This document shows, piece after piece, positions 1 to 8,256 of a stretch of 64,000 nt of DNA. This stretch comes from Halobacterium noricense. Its GTDB lineage: Archaea; Halobacteriota; Halobacteria; Halobacteriales; Halobacteriaceae. The notes beneath the pieces are model-generated. The model worked only from the letters and a program-made list of their open reading frames with translations. It was not told the origin of the DNA and did no database searches. The position numbers and the translations under genes were made by a program. The stretch spans positions 2,776,597 through 2,840,596 of the forward strand of contig NZ_CP089468.1 in assembly GCF_021233435.1 (NCBI RefSeq). The letters are read 5' to 3'. Position 1 is the stretch's first letter, and every line of letters starts with the position of its first letter.

Positions 1-900
1 CCCATCGCGGGGAGGAACACCAGCGAGATGAGACGGTTGCCGAGGCCGAACGCGCCCACGACGGCGGGCGCGAACGACGCCACCATCGCGGTGAGCGTAA
101 TCATCGCGAGCGCGCTCGTGGACTGCTCGGCGGCGCTGGGCGTGCCGACACGGACGATGCGGGAAATCATCGAGACATCCGGCGCGAACTGCGACAGCGA
201 GATGTCGGGGCCGGCGTCCGTGAAGAAGAGCACGTAGACGCCGACGGCGGCGGCGACGAGGCGCGCGAAGATGGTGGCGACGGCAGCGCCCGCGATGCCC
301 ATCTCGGGGAACACCCACCAGCCGAAGATGAGGAGCGGGTCGAGGACGACGTTGATGGCGACGCTGACGAACATCACGCGCATCGGCGTGCGGGTGTTGC
401 CGTAGCCGCGCATCAGCGCGGAGAACACGAAGAAGCCGAACAGCGCGGGCATCCCGAGGAAGAACACTTCCATGTAGTCGCCGGCCAGCGGCACGACGAC
501 CCTGGCAGTCTCGGCCTGCGCAGGGAGCAACGCGAGCATGTCCCGGGTGACGAAGTGGCCGACGACGCCGAGGACCGTCGAGATGGCGACGACGAAGCCC
601 ATCGTCTGGGCGGCGACCTTCCCCGCGGAGCCCTCGCTGTCGGCTCCCGTGTACTGCGCGACGAGAATCGAGCCGGCGGTCGTGAACCCGCCACCGACGG
701 AGATGAGGAAGAAGACGAGCGGGAACGCGAGGCTGATGGCGGCGACGGCGTTCCCGGACAGCCGGCCGAGCCAGAACGTGTCCGCGAGGTTGTACGTCAC
801 CTGGAGGAGCTGGATGACGACCATCGGCCACGCGAGCCGAATCATCGGGCCGACGAGGTCGCCCTCGGTGATGCTGCTCGTCGAGCGGGTTTCGGGCACT
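1..900 (-). CDS. MATE family efflux transporter (C-terminus outside window)
   Basis: Multidrug and toxin extrusion transporter, an ion-coupled exporter in the cytoplasmic membrane. 300 codons are visible from a GTG at 900; an in-frame TGA lies three codons before it, so no earlier start exists. The N-terminus carries the usual MATE opening (PMIRLAWPMVVIQLLQ, then YNLADTFWLGRLSG), followed by alternating hydrophobic helices and the mid-protein RGYGNTRTPM stretch. Families are about 450-500 residues, so roughly 150-200 residues lie beyond the left edge. The substrate cannot be told. It is transcribed away from the ferredoxin gene to its right. Confidence 0.88.
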
Positions 901-1008
901 ACGGGCCCTCACGCAGCGGCCCGTTTTGAAAACTCCGGCTCGAAGAAAGCCAGCAAACCGCACGAGTTGCCGGGAGACGCGGAAACGCGAGAAGAACGGG
1001 ACCGACAG

Positions 1009-1590
1009 TTACGGCGTCTCGTCGGTTTCGAGGGAGAATTCCGCGGTCGGGTAGGCGGTACACGTCAGCATGTATCCCTTCTCCATCTCGTCGTCGCTGA
1101 GCGTCTCGTTGTTCGTGTGCTGGACGAGGTCGTGGGAGTCCTCGCCGCTGGCGATACGGCCACCGCACGACAGGCACTGGCCCTGACGGCAGGCGTACGG
1201 CAGGTCCCAACCCTCCTCTTCGCCGGCGTCGAGGAGGCTCTCGTTGTTCCCGACCTCGATGGTCTCGCCTTCCTTGACGAACTCGATTTCGTAGTACTCG
1301 ACTTCGTCCTCCGGGATGGACTCGGGGTCGAAGCCTTCCTCCTCCTCGCCCTCCTCTTCGAGTTCGCCTTCCGCAGCGCCGCCCGCGACTGCGCCGGCAC
1401 CGCCGCCACCGCCGATGGAGCGGTTGTACGGCTCCGGGAAGTCGGTCTCCGGAACCGTCGAGGCGCGCTGTTCGAGGACCTCGCTGGCGATGTCCTCGGG
1501 GACGGGCTTCGGCGTGCCCTTCAGGAAGTGGAGCCCAACGAGCGTGAGCGCCATCCCGACACCGAGCAGCAGCCCCAGTGTGTTCACCAT
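1009..1590 (-). CDS. Membrane-anchored 2Fe-2S ferredoxin
   Basis: 193 residues. Residues 5-22 form one hydrophobic helix. A Gly/Glu-rich linker (about 60-90) leads to a plant-type 2Fe-2S domain with cluster ligands C134, C139, C142 (CRQGQCLSC) and C177 (MLTCTAYP). The domain therefore probably sits on the cytoplasmic face of the membrane and carries electrons to or from a membrane partner. The extreme acidity is typical of halophiles. The start is ATG at 1590; the intergenic gap on both sides suggests a single-gene transcript. The partner enzyme is unknown from context. Confidence 0.9.
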   Translation of the reverse strand: MVNTLGLLLGVGMALTLVGLHFLKGTPKPVPEDIASEVLEQRASTVPETDFPEPYNRSIGGGGGAGAVAGGAAEGELEEEGEEEEGFDPESIPEDEVEYYEIEFVKEGETIEVGNNESLLDAGEEEGWDLPYACRQGQCLSCGGRIASGEDSHDLVQHTNNETLSDDEMEKGYMLTCTAYPTAEFSLETDETP

Positions 1591-1683
1591 GTCCGGCGGT
1601 ACGGAGAGGGTGCTTAACAGTATTGTGATTGCTCACCGCCCCGCTCCGGGCGAGTTTTGAGGGGGTGGCGCGAACGCCGCCGC

Positions 1684-2265
1684 ATGGACGTCGAGATACT
1701 GCTGTACGAGGGGTTCGACGAGTTGGACGCGGTTGCACCCTACGAGGTGTTCCGGACGGCCGCCGACTTCGGCGCGGACGTCGACGCGAGCCTGCAGACG
1801 CTCGTGCCGAGCGATCGCGTGACCGCGAGCCACGGCCTCCGCGTCGAACCCGACGACGTGCTCATCGGCACGCCCGACCTCGTGCTCGTGCCGGGCGGCG
1901 GGTGGAACGACCGCGGCGAAAATGGCGCGTGGGCAGAGGTGCAGGACGGCACGCTCCCGGAACGCCTCGCCACGCTCCACGAGGGCGGCGCGACCATCGC
2001 CACGGTCTGCACGGGCACGCTCGTCGCCGCGGAGGGCGGCCTGCTGGAGGGACGACCAGCGACCACCCACGAATCGGCGAAGGACGACCTCGCGGACTAC
2101 GGCGTCGACGTCCGCGACGAGCGGTTCGTCGACGACGGCGACGTGCTCACTGCGGGTGGCGTTACTTCCGGCATCGATCTCGCACTCCACCTCGTCGAAC
2201 GCGAATTCAGCGCCGAAGTCGCACAGAAAGTCGCCGACGAAATCGAGTACGAGAACAACTACTGA
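1684..2265 (+). CDS. DJ-1/PfpI family protein (type 1 glutamine amidotransferase fold)
   Basis: 193 residues from ATG 1684; a TTG 27 bases upstream would add an arginine-rich tail and was not chosen. The fold is recognised by the opening DVEILLYEGFDELDAVAPYEVF and the nucleophile elbow ATVCTGTLVAA with C109, the usual DJ-1 cysteine. Members range from proteases and chaperones to glyoxalase-like deglycases and transcription factor domains; this one has no extra DNA-binding domain. Function inside the superfamily is not resolved. Confidence 0.85.
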   Translation: MDVEILLYEGFDELDAVAPYEVFRTAADFGADVDASLQTLVPSDRVTASHGLRVEPDDVLIGTPDLVLVPGGGWNDRGENGAWAEVQDGTLPERLATLHEGGATIATVCTGTLVAAEGGLLEGRPATTHESAKDDLADYGVDVRDERFVDDGDVLTAGGVTSGIDLALHLVEREFSAEVAQKVADEIEYENNY

Positions 2266-2505
2266 CCGAATCGGCTGTTAGTCGTCGCTCACAGTCTACT
2301 GCGCTCGCGGCTCACTCCGTTCACCGCTCGCGTTTCCGTGGTTCTCGGTCGCTCGCTACGCTCGGCTCGCGGCTCACTCCGTTCACCGCTCGCGTCTCCG
2401 AACCACGCTCTTCCTCCGAACCACGCTACTCCTTCCGAGCGACCTGCCTCACGGGTCGCTCCGCTCCCCGTTCGGCCAGTAGTTGCTCTCAGTCGCTCGC
2501 TCCGC
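2266..2505. repeat. Intergenic tail with repeated GC-rich words
   Basis: A 240-base gap between convergent genes. It holds a 31-base direct repeat at 2303-2333 and 2365-2395 (both begin GCTCGCGGCTCACTCC) plus further variants of CTCGCTCCGCTCACTCC and TCCGAACCACGCT. No ORF, TATA box or tRNA was seen. Confidence 0.7.
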
Positions 2506-3459
2506 TCACTCCTTCCGAGCAACCTCGTGTCTGCCAAACCCGTACCGCAGCCGGTTCGCCAGCCGCCGCGCGAACCGCCCCTCGCCGTCACCGCTGGCAC
2601 GAGAGTCGAAGCGCTCGGCGAGCGCCTGGTAGATAATCGGGAGCGGAACCTCCTGTTCGAGGCTCTCCTGAACCGTCCACGTGCCCGTGGAGCCGCCGGC
2701 GACGTGGTCGGCGACGTCACCGAGGTCGTTGCCCTCCTCGCGGAACGCTTCCTCGCAGAGTTCGAGCAGCCACGAGCGGATGACGGCACCGTTGTTCCAC
2801 GTGTTCGCGACGGCCTCGAGGTCGAGGTCGTAGCGACCCTCGTGGAGGAGTTCGAAGCCCTCGCCGTACGCCTGCATGAGCGCGTATTCGACGCCGTTGT
2901 GGACCATCTTCACGTAGTGGCCCGAGCCCGCAGGTCCCATGCGGTCGTGGCCGTCCGGGCCGGTCGCAACCGCGTCGAAGACGGGCACGAGCTCGTCGTA
3001 CGCCCACTCGGGGCCGCCGACCATCAGCGAGAAGCCAAGTTCCGCGCCAGCGGGGCCGCCGGAGGTGCCGCAGTCGAGGTACGCGAACTCGTATTCGCCG
3101 GCGCGCCGCGTGGAGTCCTCGAAGTGGCTGTTGCCGCCGTCCACGACCACGTCGCCTCGCGGGCGTTGCCCGCTCGCTGATTCGGTCGAGCGTGGCTCGA
3201 CCCCGTCGAGTTCGGGCGCGAGTTCGTCGAGCGCGGCGTCGACGGGGTCGCCCGCGGGGACCATCAGCCAGATGCGCTTCTCGTCGCCGAGTTCCGCCGC
3301 GAGGTCGGGAATCGATTCTGCGGGCGTCGCGCCGGCGTCCGCCGCACTCGTGCGGGCGTCCGCGTCGATGTCGAACGCGACCACGTCGTGGCCCGCGTCC
3401 AGACACCGGTCGACGACGATGCGTCCCATGCGGCCGAGACCGATAACGCCGAGTTCCAT
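2506..3459 (-). CDS. gndA: 6-phosphogluconate dehydrogenase, NAD(P)-dependent, decarboxylating
   Basis: Converts 6-phosphogluconate to ribulose 5-phosphate, the haloarchaeal route to pentoses. 317 residues from ATG 3459; an upstream start would add 23 basic residues. The N-terminal Rossmann fold has GLGRMG at 7-12; then come the DGGNSHFEDS and CGTSGG substrate-binding segments and the catalytic-lysine motif HYVKMVHNGVEY. This is the short single-chain form. Residues 86-101 (EPRSTESASGQRPRG) sit where the family normally runs straight from the helix after DELAPEL into DVVVDGGN. That segment is coded by two perfect three-base-loop palindromes (see findings). Confidence 0.93.
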   Translation of the reverse strand: MELGVIGLGRMGRIVVDRCLDAGHDVVAFDIDADARTSAADAGATPAESIPDLAAELGDEKRIWLMVPAGDPVDAALDELAPELDGVEPRSTESASGQRPRGDVVVDGGNSHFEDSTRRAGEYEFAYLDCGTSGGPAGAELGFSLMVGGPEWAYDELVPVFDAVATGPDGHDRMGPAGSGHYVKMVHNGVEYALMQAYGEGFELLHEGRYDLDLEAVANTWNNGAVIRSWLLELCEEAFREEGNDLGDVADHVAGGSTGTWTVQESLEQEVPLPIIYQALAERFDSRASGDGEGRFARRLANRLRYGFGRHEVARKE

Positions 3460-3562
3460 ACGACGAACTTCCGGGGCCGGAAGGTAGTGGTTGCGGTTGC
3501 CCCGTCGCGGTCGGAACGGCGCGACCACAAGGTTTCAGTCGGCTGGGCCGCGACTCGCGGAC

Positions 3563-3817
3563 ATGCGCACGCTCCCGGTGGTCCTCGCGGTCGTGCTCGT
3601 GAACGACGCCGTCCTCCTGCTGGCGCTGGACGTCGCGGTGCCGACGTGGCTGGTCGTGCTCGGCGCTGCGTTCGCGCTGACGGTACCGATACTGGTCGCC
3701 GTCAGCGCGACCGTCGAGCGCGAATCCGCGTCGAACGCGGAGTTACAGCACGAAATCGAGGGATTGCGGGAGCGCGTGGCGGCGCTGGAGGGCGGCGGTC
3801 GAAGGGAAAACGATTAA
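3563..3817 (+). CDS. Small membrane protein with C-terminal coiled coil, unknown function
   Basis: 84 residues from ATG 3563. Two hydrophobic segments (about 4-23 and 27-48) are followed by a charged helix rich in heptad-like Glu/Leu spacing (ELQHEIEGLRERVAALEGG), a probable coiled coil in the cytoplasm. Not assigned to a named family. It ends just before the iron-type operator of the importer ATPase, so it is likely transcribed separately. Confidence 0.7.
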   Translation: MRTLPVVLAVVLVNDAVLLLALDVAVPTWLVVLGAAFALTVPILVAVSATVERESASNAELQHEIEGLRERVAALEGGGRREND

Positions 3818-3819
3818 CC

Positions 3820-3833
3820 TTAGGCCCGCCTAA
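3820..3833. promoter_or_regulatory. DtxR-like iron operator TTAGG-N4-CCTAA (site 1)
   Basis: Perfect palindrome TTAGGCCCGCCTAA, 60 bases before the importer ATPase start and overlapping a TATA-like ATTAACCTTA. The arms equal the half-site of bacterial DtxR boxes, and haloarchaea regulate iron uptake with DtxR-family proteins. The same arms recur at 4799 and 8009. Confidence 0.7.
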
Positions 3834-3892
3834 ACCACGACCGTGTTACGAAGCGTCGGCGTCAACCGGACTGGCTCTCGGGGTGAGCGGTA

Positions 3893-4738
3893 GTGTCGCT
3901 CGAAGGAACCACCGCCGAGCGCGCGGAACGGGCGAGCGAGGCCGGCGAGGAGGCCCGTTCGGCGCTGTTCGGTGACGACCTCGAAGTGACCTACGCGACC
4001 GCCGAGGAGCCGGTCGTGACCTGCGACCGCGTCGACATCCCGGAAGGCGAGATTACCGCGTTCGTCGGGCCGAACGGCAGCGGGAAGTCGACGCTGCTGA
4101 AGGCGCTGTCGAACCACCTCGACCGCGACGCGGGCGCGGTCGTCCTCGACGGCAAGGACATCCAGGAGTACGGACAGAAGGAGCTCGCCCGCGAACTCGG
4201 CTTGCTCTCCCAGGAGAACACCTCGCCGGGCTCCATCACCGTCGAGGACCTCGTCTACCACGGGCGCTACCCGCACCGCGGGTTCTTCGACGCCGTGACC
4301 GACGAGGACCGCGAGGCGGTCGAGCGCGCCATCGACCTCGCGGGCGTCGACCACCTCCGCGAGCGCGAGGTCGGCGGGCTCAGCGGCGGACAGAAGCAGC
4401 TCGCGTGGATTGCGATGGTGCTCGCCCAGGAGCCGGACGTGTTGCTGCTCGACGAGCCGACGACGTACCTCGACCTCCACCACCAGTTGCGCGTGATGGA
4501 GACTATCGAGCGGCTCAACGAGGAGGACGGCGTCACGGTCGGCGTGATCCTCCACGACATCGCGCAGGCGGCGCGCCGCGCGGACTACCTCGTCGCGCTC
4601 GAAGACGGCGCGGTCTACGACTGGGGGCCGCCGGTCGAGGTGCTGACCGAGGAACTGCTCTCGGACGTGTTCGGCGTGGACGCGGCCATTTCGTACACGC
4701 CCGACCCCCAAATCATCCCGAAGGGGTCGCTGGACTGA
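3893..4738 (+). CDS. ABC importer ATP-binding protein, FecE/BtuD type (iron-siderophore, haem or cobalamin)
   Basis: 281 residues from GTG 3893. It energises the permease encoded next. Walker A is GPNGSGKST (59-67), the signature LSGGQ (163-167), Walker B LLLDEP (about 185-190), followed by the H-loop HDIAQAARRADY. It begins with about 40 extra residues compared with typical FecE proteins. The operator at 3820-3833 suggests repression when iron is replete. The cognate lipoprotein lies at 6851-8002 on the other strand under the same kind of operator. The substrate class cannot be separated from sequence alone; iron chelate is favoured by the operators. Confidence 0.9.
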   Translation: MSLEGTTAERAERASEAGEEARSALFGDDLEVTYATAEEPVVTCDRVDIPEGEITAFVGPNGSGKSTLLKALSNHLDRDAGAVVLDGKDIQEYGQKELARELGLLSQENTSPGSITVEDLVYHGRYPHRGFFDAVTDEDREAVERAIDLAGVDHLREREVGGLSGGQKQLAWIAMVLAQEPDVLLLDEPTTYLDLHHQLRVMETIERLNEEDGVTVGVILHDIAQAARRADYLVALEDGAVYDWGPPVEVLTEELLSDVFGVDAAISYTPDPQIIPKGSLD

Positions 4739-4798
4739 GCGTGCCCCCGGTCGCCGGGTCCACCCGCCGGAGCGCGGAACGAAATCCTTTTGCGTCGT

Positions 4799-4812
4799 TT
4801 AGGCAACCCTAA
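4799..4812. promoter_or_regulatory. DtxR-like iron operator (site 2)
   Basis: TTAGGCAACCCTAA, extended by one more matching base on each side. It lies 76 bases before the permease ATG, in the gap after the ATPase gene, so the permease probably has its own iron-controlled promoter. Confidence 0.65.
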
Positions 4813-4888
4813 AGTAGATGGACACGACTCGGCCCCGCCCAGCCCCCCACGACGAACGACCCACTCGACGACGCACGCGGAGGGACGC

Positions 4889-6010
4889 ATGTCAGTAGGC
4901 GACTCCGAGCGCCTCCGCGACGAGATCGACCGCTCGCTGCTCGCCGTTGTCGCCGCGAGCCTCGTCGTCGTCGCGGCCGGCGCGGTCGTGCAGGTCCGGT
5001 ACGGCTCGTACCCGATGACCCTCGAACAGGCGCTGGCCGCGCTGTTCGACACCGACGTGCTCTACGACCCGCGCTGGCTGCTGAAATTCGTCGTCGGCGA
5101 GTCGCTGATGCGGACGATTACGGGCTTCCAGGGCGAACTCCCGAGCCTCGCGACGGACACGGTCGTCGTCTGGACCATCCGGCTGCCGCGCGTGGTCGCA
5201 GCCGTCGTCGTCGGCGCGAGCCTCGCGGTCTCGGGCGCTATCTTCCAGGCGGTCACGCGCAACGAACTCGCCAGCCCCTACATCCTCGGCGTGTCCTCCG
5301 GGGCCGGCCTCGCCATCCTCCTCACGCTCGTCGTGTTCAGCGGGCTCAACGCCTACCTCCCAATCATCGCCGCGCTCGGCGGCGCGGCCGCGTTCGTGCT
5401 CGTGTACGCCATCGCGTGGCAGAACGGCACCAGTCCCGTCCGGCTCGTGCTCGCGGGCGTCATCGTCAGCACCGTCTTCACCTCCCTCCAGCAGGGGATG
5501 TTCTACTTCGCGGAGGACCTCGGCGTCGTCCAGAGCGCCATCGCGTGGACGACGGGGTCGCTGACCGGCGTCGAGTGGCGGCACATCCGGCCCGCGCTCC
5601 CGTGGGCGGTCGGCGCGGTCGGGCTGTCGATGGTGAGCGCCCGCCAACTGAACGTGCTCGCGCTCGGCGAGCAGACCGCGCGCTCGCTGGGCATGGCCGT
5701 CGAACGCACGCGCTTCCTCCTGGCGGGCGTCGCCGTGCTCGCCGCCGCCGCGAGCATCGCCATCGCGGGCATCGTCGGCTTCGTCGGCCTGCTCATCCCG
5801 CACGTCGTCCGGAACATCGTCGGCAGCGACTACAAGCAGTTGATGGCGGGCTGCCTGTTCGCCGGCCCCGCGCTGATGGTCGCCGCGGACGTCGTCGCGC
5901 GGCTCGCGCTCCCCGTCGGCCAGGTGCCCGTCGGCATCGTCACCGGCGTCATCGGCGGCCCGTACTTCCTCTACCTGATGCGCCGCCAGCAGGACGTCGG
6001 CGAACTGTAG
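4889..6010 (+). CDS. FecCD-family ABC permease
   Basis: 373 residues from ATG 4889; an upstream extension to 4790 would run through the operator and was rejected. About nine or ten membrane helices. Family marks: RLPRVVAAVVVGASLAVSGAIFQ near residue 90, the NELASPYILGVSSGAGL segment, and the coupling region GIVGFVGLLIPHVVRNIVG near the C-terminus. It forms the membrane channel (as a homodimer in this family) for the chelate importer with the ATPase just upstream. Confidence 0.92.
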   Translation: MSVGDSERLRDEIDRSLLAVVAASLVVVAAGAVVQVRYGSYPMTLEQALAALFDTDVLYDPRWLLKFVVGESLMRTITGFQGELPSLATDTVVVWTIRLPRVVAAVVVGASLAVSGAIFQAVTRNELASPYILGVSSGAGLAILLTLVVFSGLNAYLPIIAALGGAAAFVLVYAIAWQNGTSPVRLVLAGVIVSTVFTSLQQGMFYFAEDLGVVQSAIAWTTGSLTGVEWRHIRPALPWAVGAVGLSMVSARQLNVLALGEQTARSLGMAVERTRFLLAGVAVLAAAASIAIAGIVGFVGLLIPHVVRNIVGSDYKQLMAGCLFAGPALMVAADVVARLALPVGQVPVGIVTGVIGGPYFLYLMRRQQDVGEL

Positions 6011-6219
6011 CGGTCACTGCTCGGTCGCAGTGAAACGCGCGTCTTCGCCGCGCGTATTCTGATTCGTGGCTGGTGGTTGCTTCTCTCTGGGGTACGATGC
6101 GGACTTTTCGTTGCGACTGAGACTGTACTGAATTGTCTGCGAAGTTTGTGGGCGAATTGCGTTTCGGACACCAGCCCTATCGGAAAAGAATTTTCTACTA
6201 TTCGGCCATTCTACCGTCC
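6011..6219. other. AT-richer intergenic segment
   Basis: About 210 bases between the permease and the small membrane protein. Base composition drops visibly from about 6020 onward. No tRNA, inverted terminal repeat or clear TATA could be fixed. Confidence 0.4.
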
Positions 6220-6636
6220 ATGAAAGTGTCGAAGACAAATATCGTGGAATACTGCTTCGGTCAAGAGGTCAATAGAACTGCTGTAGCAACCCTCCTCTCA
6301 GTAGCAGTATTCTCAGCAGTTTACATTTCGTCCCTATATAACACAGATATTGTCCCTCTCCTCGTAAACACTACTCAAGGCGGAGTTGTAGTGTTACTCC
6401 TACTGGCGGCTGCATACTACTATCACGAGAATCGAGGGGTTCTGGTCGCCTTCCTCATCGTCCTCGCTCCCATCTACGCAGTTTTCATTCGGCTCGTTGA
6501 ACTTGGGAACATTGCACCCAGCCCCCTCAGGGAAGCAGTCGTCGAAGCGGTGCCGTTAACCCTGCTGTTCGCCGTTCCAATCACTATTCTCTCTATCGGC
6601 CTCGCACTCGTCTACGAAAGATTCTCCACGAACTAA
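6220..6636 (+). CDS. Hypothetical four-helix membrane protein in an AT-rich patch
   Basis: 138 residues from ATG 6220. Four hydrophobic helices are visible (about 20-40, 47-66, 72-92, 108-130). The protein is not acidic and its codons use far more A and T at third positions than the neighbours (for example AAT, ATA, TAT, AGA). No family recognised. It splits the importer permease from its binding protein and looks horizontally acquired. Confidence 0.65.
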   Translation: MKVSKTNIVEYCFGQEVNRTAVATLLSVAVFSAVYISSLYNTDIVPLLVNTTQGGVVVLLLLAAAYYYHENRGVLVAFLIVLAPIYAVFIRLVELGNIAPSPLREAVVEAVPLTLLFAVPITILSIGLALVYERFSTN

Positions 6637-6850
6637 CCGGACCACGAAACATCAACAATAGCCGTCAAACGTAACCAGAAGGCGGGGAAGAATAGCGCGA
6701 TTTTCGAGTTACCGTTGATACACTTCTATACTGCACCTAGCGATTTCCAATCCACGCTCTTCCTGCTTAGCTAGCCAGTATCCGGGTTACGTTACAGCGT
6801 GTTACTGCTGGCTTTCGCGCTCGTCTCGCGAAAAAGTAGCCGGGCCGCGC
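6637..6850. other. Intergenic region, AT-rich then normal
   Basis: Between convergent genes. The first about 150 bases keep the low-GC composition of the neighbouring gene. No ORF or structured RNA recognised. Confidence 0.4.
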
Positions 6851-8002
6851 TCAGAAGTCGCCGTTGACGATGTTCGCGACCTGCTCGCGGTCGAACAGCT
6901 CCTCGTCGACGTCGTAGACCTGCTGTGCCGCGCGTTCGGTGAGCACGAGGTTCGTGATCGGCCCCTGGTAGAGCGGGCCGCCGCGGTAGACGTCGCCGTT
7001 CTGGACGGCGGTGAGGTCGCTGGCGGTGGTATCGTCCTGGAGGAACGAGACGATCGTGTTCTGGAACTCCTCGGCGGTCTTGTGTTCCTGGCCGCGCAGC
7101 AGGAGAACGTCCGGGTCGATTTCGAGCAGCGTCTCGAAGTCGACTTCGGCGCGGGAGGCGTGGAAGTCGCGGACGTCGGTCTCGTCGAGGGCGTCCCGGA
7201 CCTGGAGGTCGCGCCACTGCTTGAAGCTCGTTCCGTCGCTGACGAGGTACGGGGAGAACGACGTGGGCTCGTCGCCGGACGCCCACATGATGGCGACGCG
7301 CGGGCGCTCGCCCTCGGCGGGCACGACGTTGCTGACCCGGGACTGGAAGTCCTCGTGGAGGCTGGCGAAGGCCTCGTAGCGGTCGGTGCGCTGGAACAGC
7401 TGCGCGAGCTTCTCGAAGGCCTCGTACAGCGTGTAGTACTGGTAGTCGCTGTGCCAGTCGTAGCCGGTCGAGAAGATGCTGTTGCCGAAGAACGGCGCGA
7501 CGCCCTCGCTAATCTCGTCGACGTCGGCCTGGTTCCAGCCGCTGAAGCGGTTCATCAGGAAGTTCGGGTCGATGACGTGGACGTCGGCGTCCAGCGAGTA
7601 GAACAGCTCCCTGTCGACGCCGCCCTGATAGAGGGAGGTCATGCCGCTGGCGTCGACGGAGACGCCGTCGATTTCGTCGTAGTACCGGGTGTGGTAGCGG
7701 TTGGCGAGCCAGACGGCTTCCGGCGGCTCGCGGCCGAGCGCGACGCCCATGTCCGCCCAACTCCCGTTGTTCGCAACCCACGTCTCGGGCACGGAGTCGA
7801 AGGTGACGTCGCCCATGGGGGCCATCGAGACGGTGTAGGAGCCGTCGTCGGTCTGGGTGGTCGTTCCCTCGTCGGTCGTCGTGCCGGCGGTCGTGCTCGA
7901 CTCTGTGGTCGTCTCTTCATTCCGCGAGTCGCCGGTACAGCCGGCGAGCAGGCCGGCGACGGTGGCTGCGGTCCCGGACTTGATGAACGTGCGTCGTCGC
8001 AT
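6851..8002 (-). CDS. ABC importer substrate-binding lipoprotein (iron-chelate/B12 class)
   Basis: 383 residues. A twin-arginine signal (RRRTFIKSG) leads to a lipobox LLAGC with C22, then a Thr/Ser/Glu-rich tether (about 26-55), then a helical-backbone binding protein of the FepB/BtuF class (PETWVANNGSWADMGVALG, later FETLLEIDPDVLLLRGQEH). It would hand its ligand to the permease and ATPase at 3.9-6.0 kb. Its promoter region carries a perfect TTAGG-N4-CCTAA box six bases from the start codon and a degenerate second box, so iron repression is likely. Confidence 0.9.
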   Translation of the reverse strand: MRRRTFIKSGTAATVAGLLAGCTGDSRNEETTTESSTTAGTTTDEGTTTQTDDGSYTVSMAPMGDVTFDSVPETWVANNGSWADMGVALGREPPEAVWLANRYHTRYYDEIDGVSVDASGMTSLYQGGVDRELFYSLDADVHVIDPNFLMNRFSGWNQADVDEISEGVAPFFGNSIFSTGYDWHSDYQYYTLYEAFEKLAQLFQRTDRYEAFASLHEDFQSRVSNVVPAEGERPRVAIMWASGDEPTSFSPYLVSDGTSFKQWRDLQVRDALDETDVRDFHASRAEVDFETLLEIDPDVLLLRGQEHKTAEEFQNTIVSFLQDDTTASDLTAVQNGDVYRGGPLYQGPITNLVLTERAAQQVYDVDEELFDREQVANIVNGDF

Positions 8003-8008
8003 ACTCGT

Positions 8009-8022
8009 TTAGGTTCGCCTAA
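8009..8022. promoter_or_regulatory. DtxR-like iron operator (site 3, with a degenerate partner)
   Basis: TTAGGTTCGCCTAA, extended to TTTAGG-N4-CCTAAA, directly before the binding-protein ATG. A one-mismatch copy, TTCGGCCCACCTAA, lies at 8044-8057, 35 bases away, so two dimers may bind. The near site would cover the transcription start. Confidence 0.7.
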
Positions 8023-8130
8023 AGAATAAAAGGCCGTCGGTTTTTCGGCCCACCTAAAGGAACGGCGTCGGCGCGTCGCGGTTCCGGCCGGAGCGGGCGT
8101 CGTGCCACGGCCCCACCCGGGACGGGAACC

Positions 8131-8137
8131 TTTATGG
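8131..8137 (+). promoter_or_regulatory. Predicted TATA box of the valS transcript
   Basis: TTTATGG centred about 27 bases before the A of the mini-ORF ATG at 8161. Haloarchaeal TATA boxes centre 26-28 bases before the start site, so transcription should begin on or within a base or two of that ATG. Confidence 0.55.
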
Positions 8138-8160
8138 CCGCGCCACCGCTCCGCTGACGT

Positions 8161-8193
8161 ATGCGCGTCGAGCTCGCGGTAGTACGTGTGTAA
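8161..8193 (+). CDS. Ten-residue valine-rich leader peptide before valS (candidate)
   Basis: ATG to TAA encodes MRVELAVVRV: four of ten codons are valine (GTC, GTA, GTA, GTG), including a tandem pair of GTA, an uncommon valine codon in this GC-rich DNA. The predicted start of transcription falls on the ATG, so the peptide would be translated leaderless, with valS 63 bases beyond its stop. CGCGGT (8175-8180) can pair with ACCGCG (8232-8237) and GTGTGT (8186-8191) with ACACAC (8217-8222), so a ribosome on the leader would change the folding of the mRNA before valS. Function is inferred; the reading frame and codon content are seen. Confidence 0.5.
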   Translation: MRVELAVVRV

Positions 8194-8256
8194 GCCCTCT
8201 TCTCGTCACGAACCGGACACACAGACACGCGACCGCGGCCGACGACCCACCCAGCT

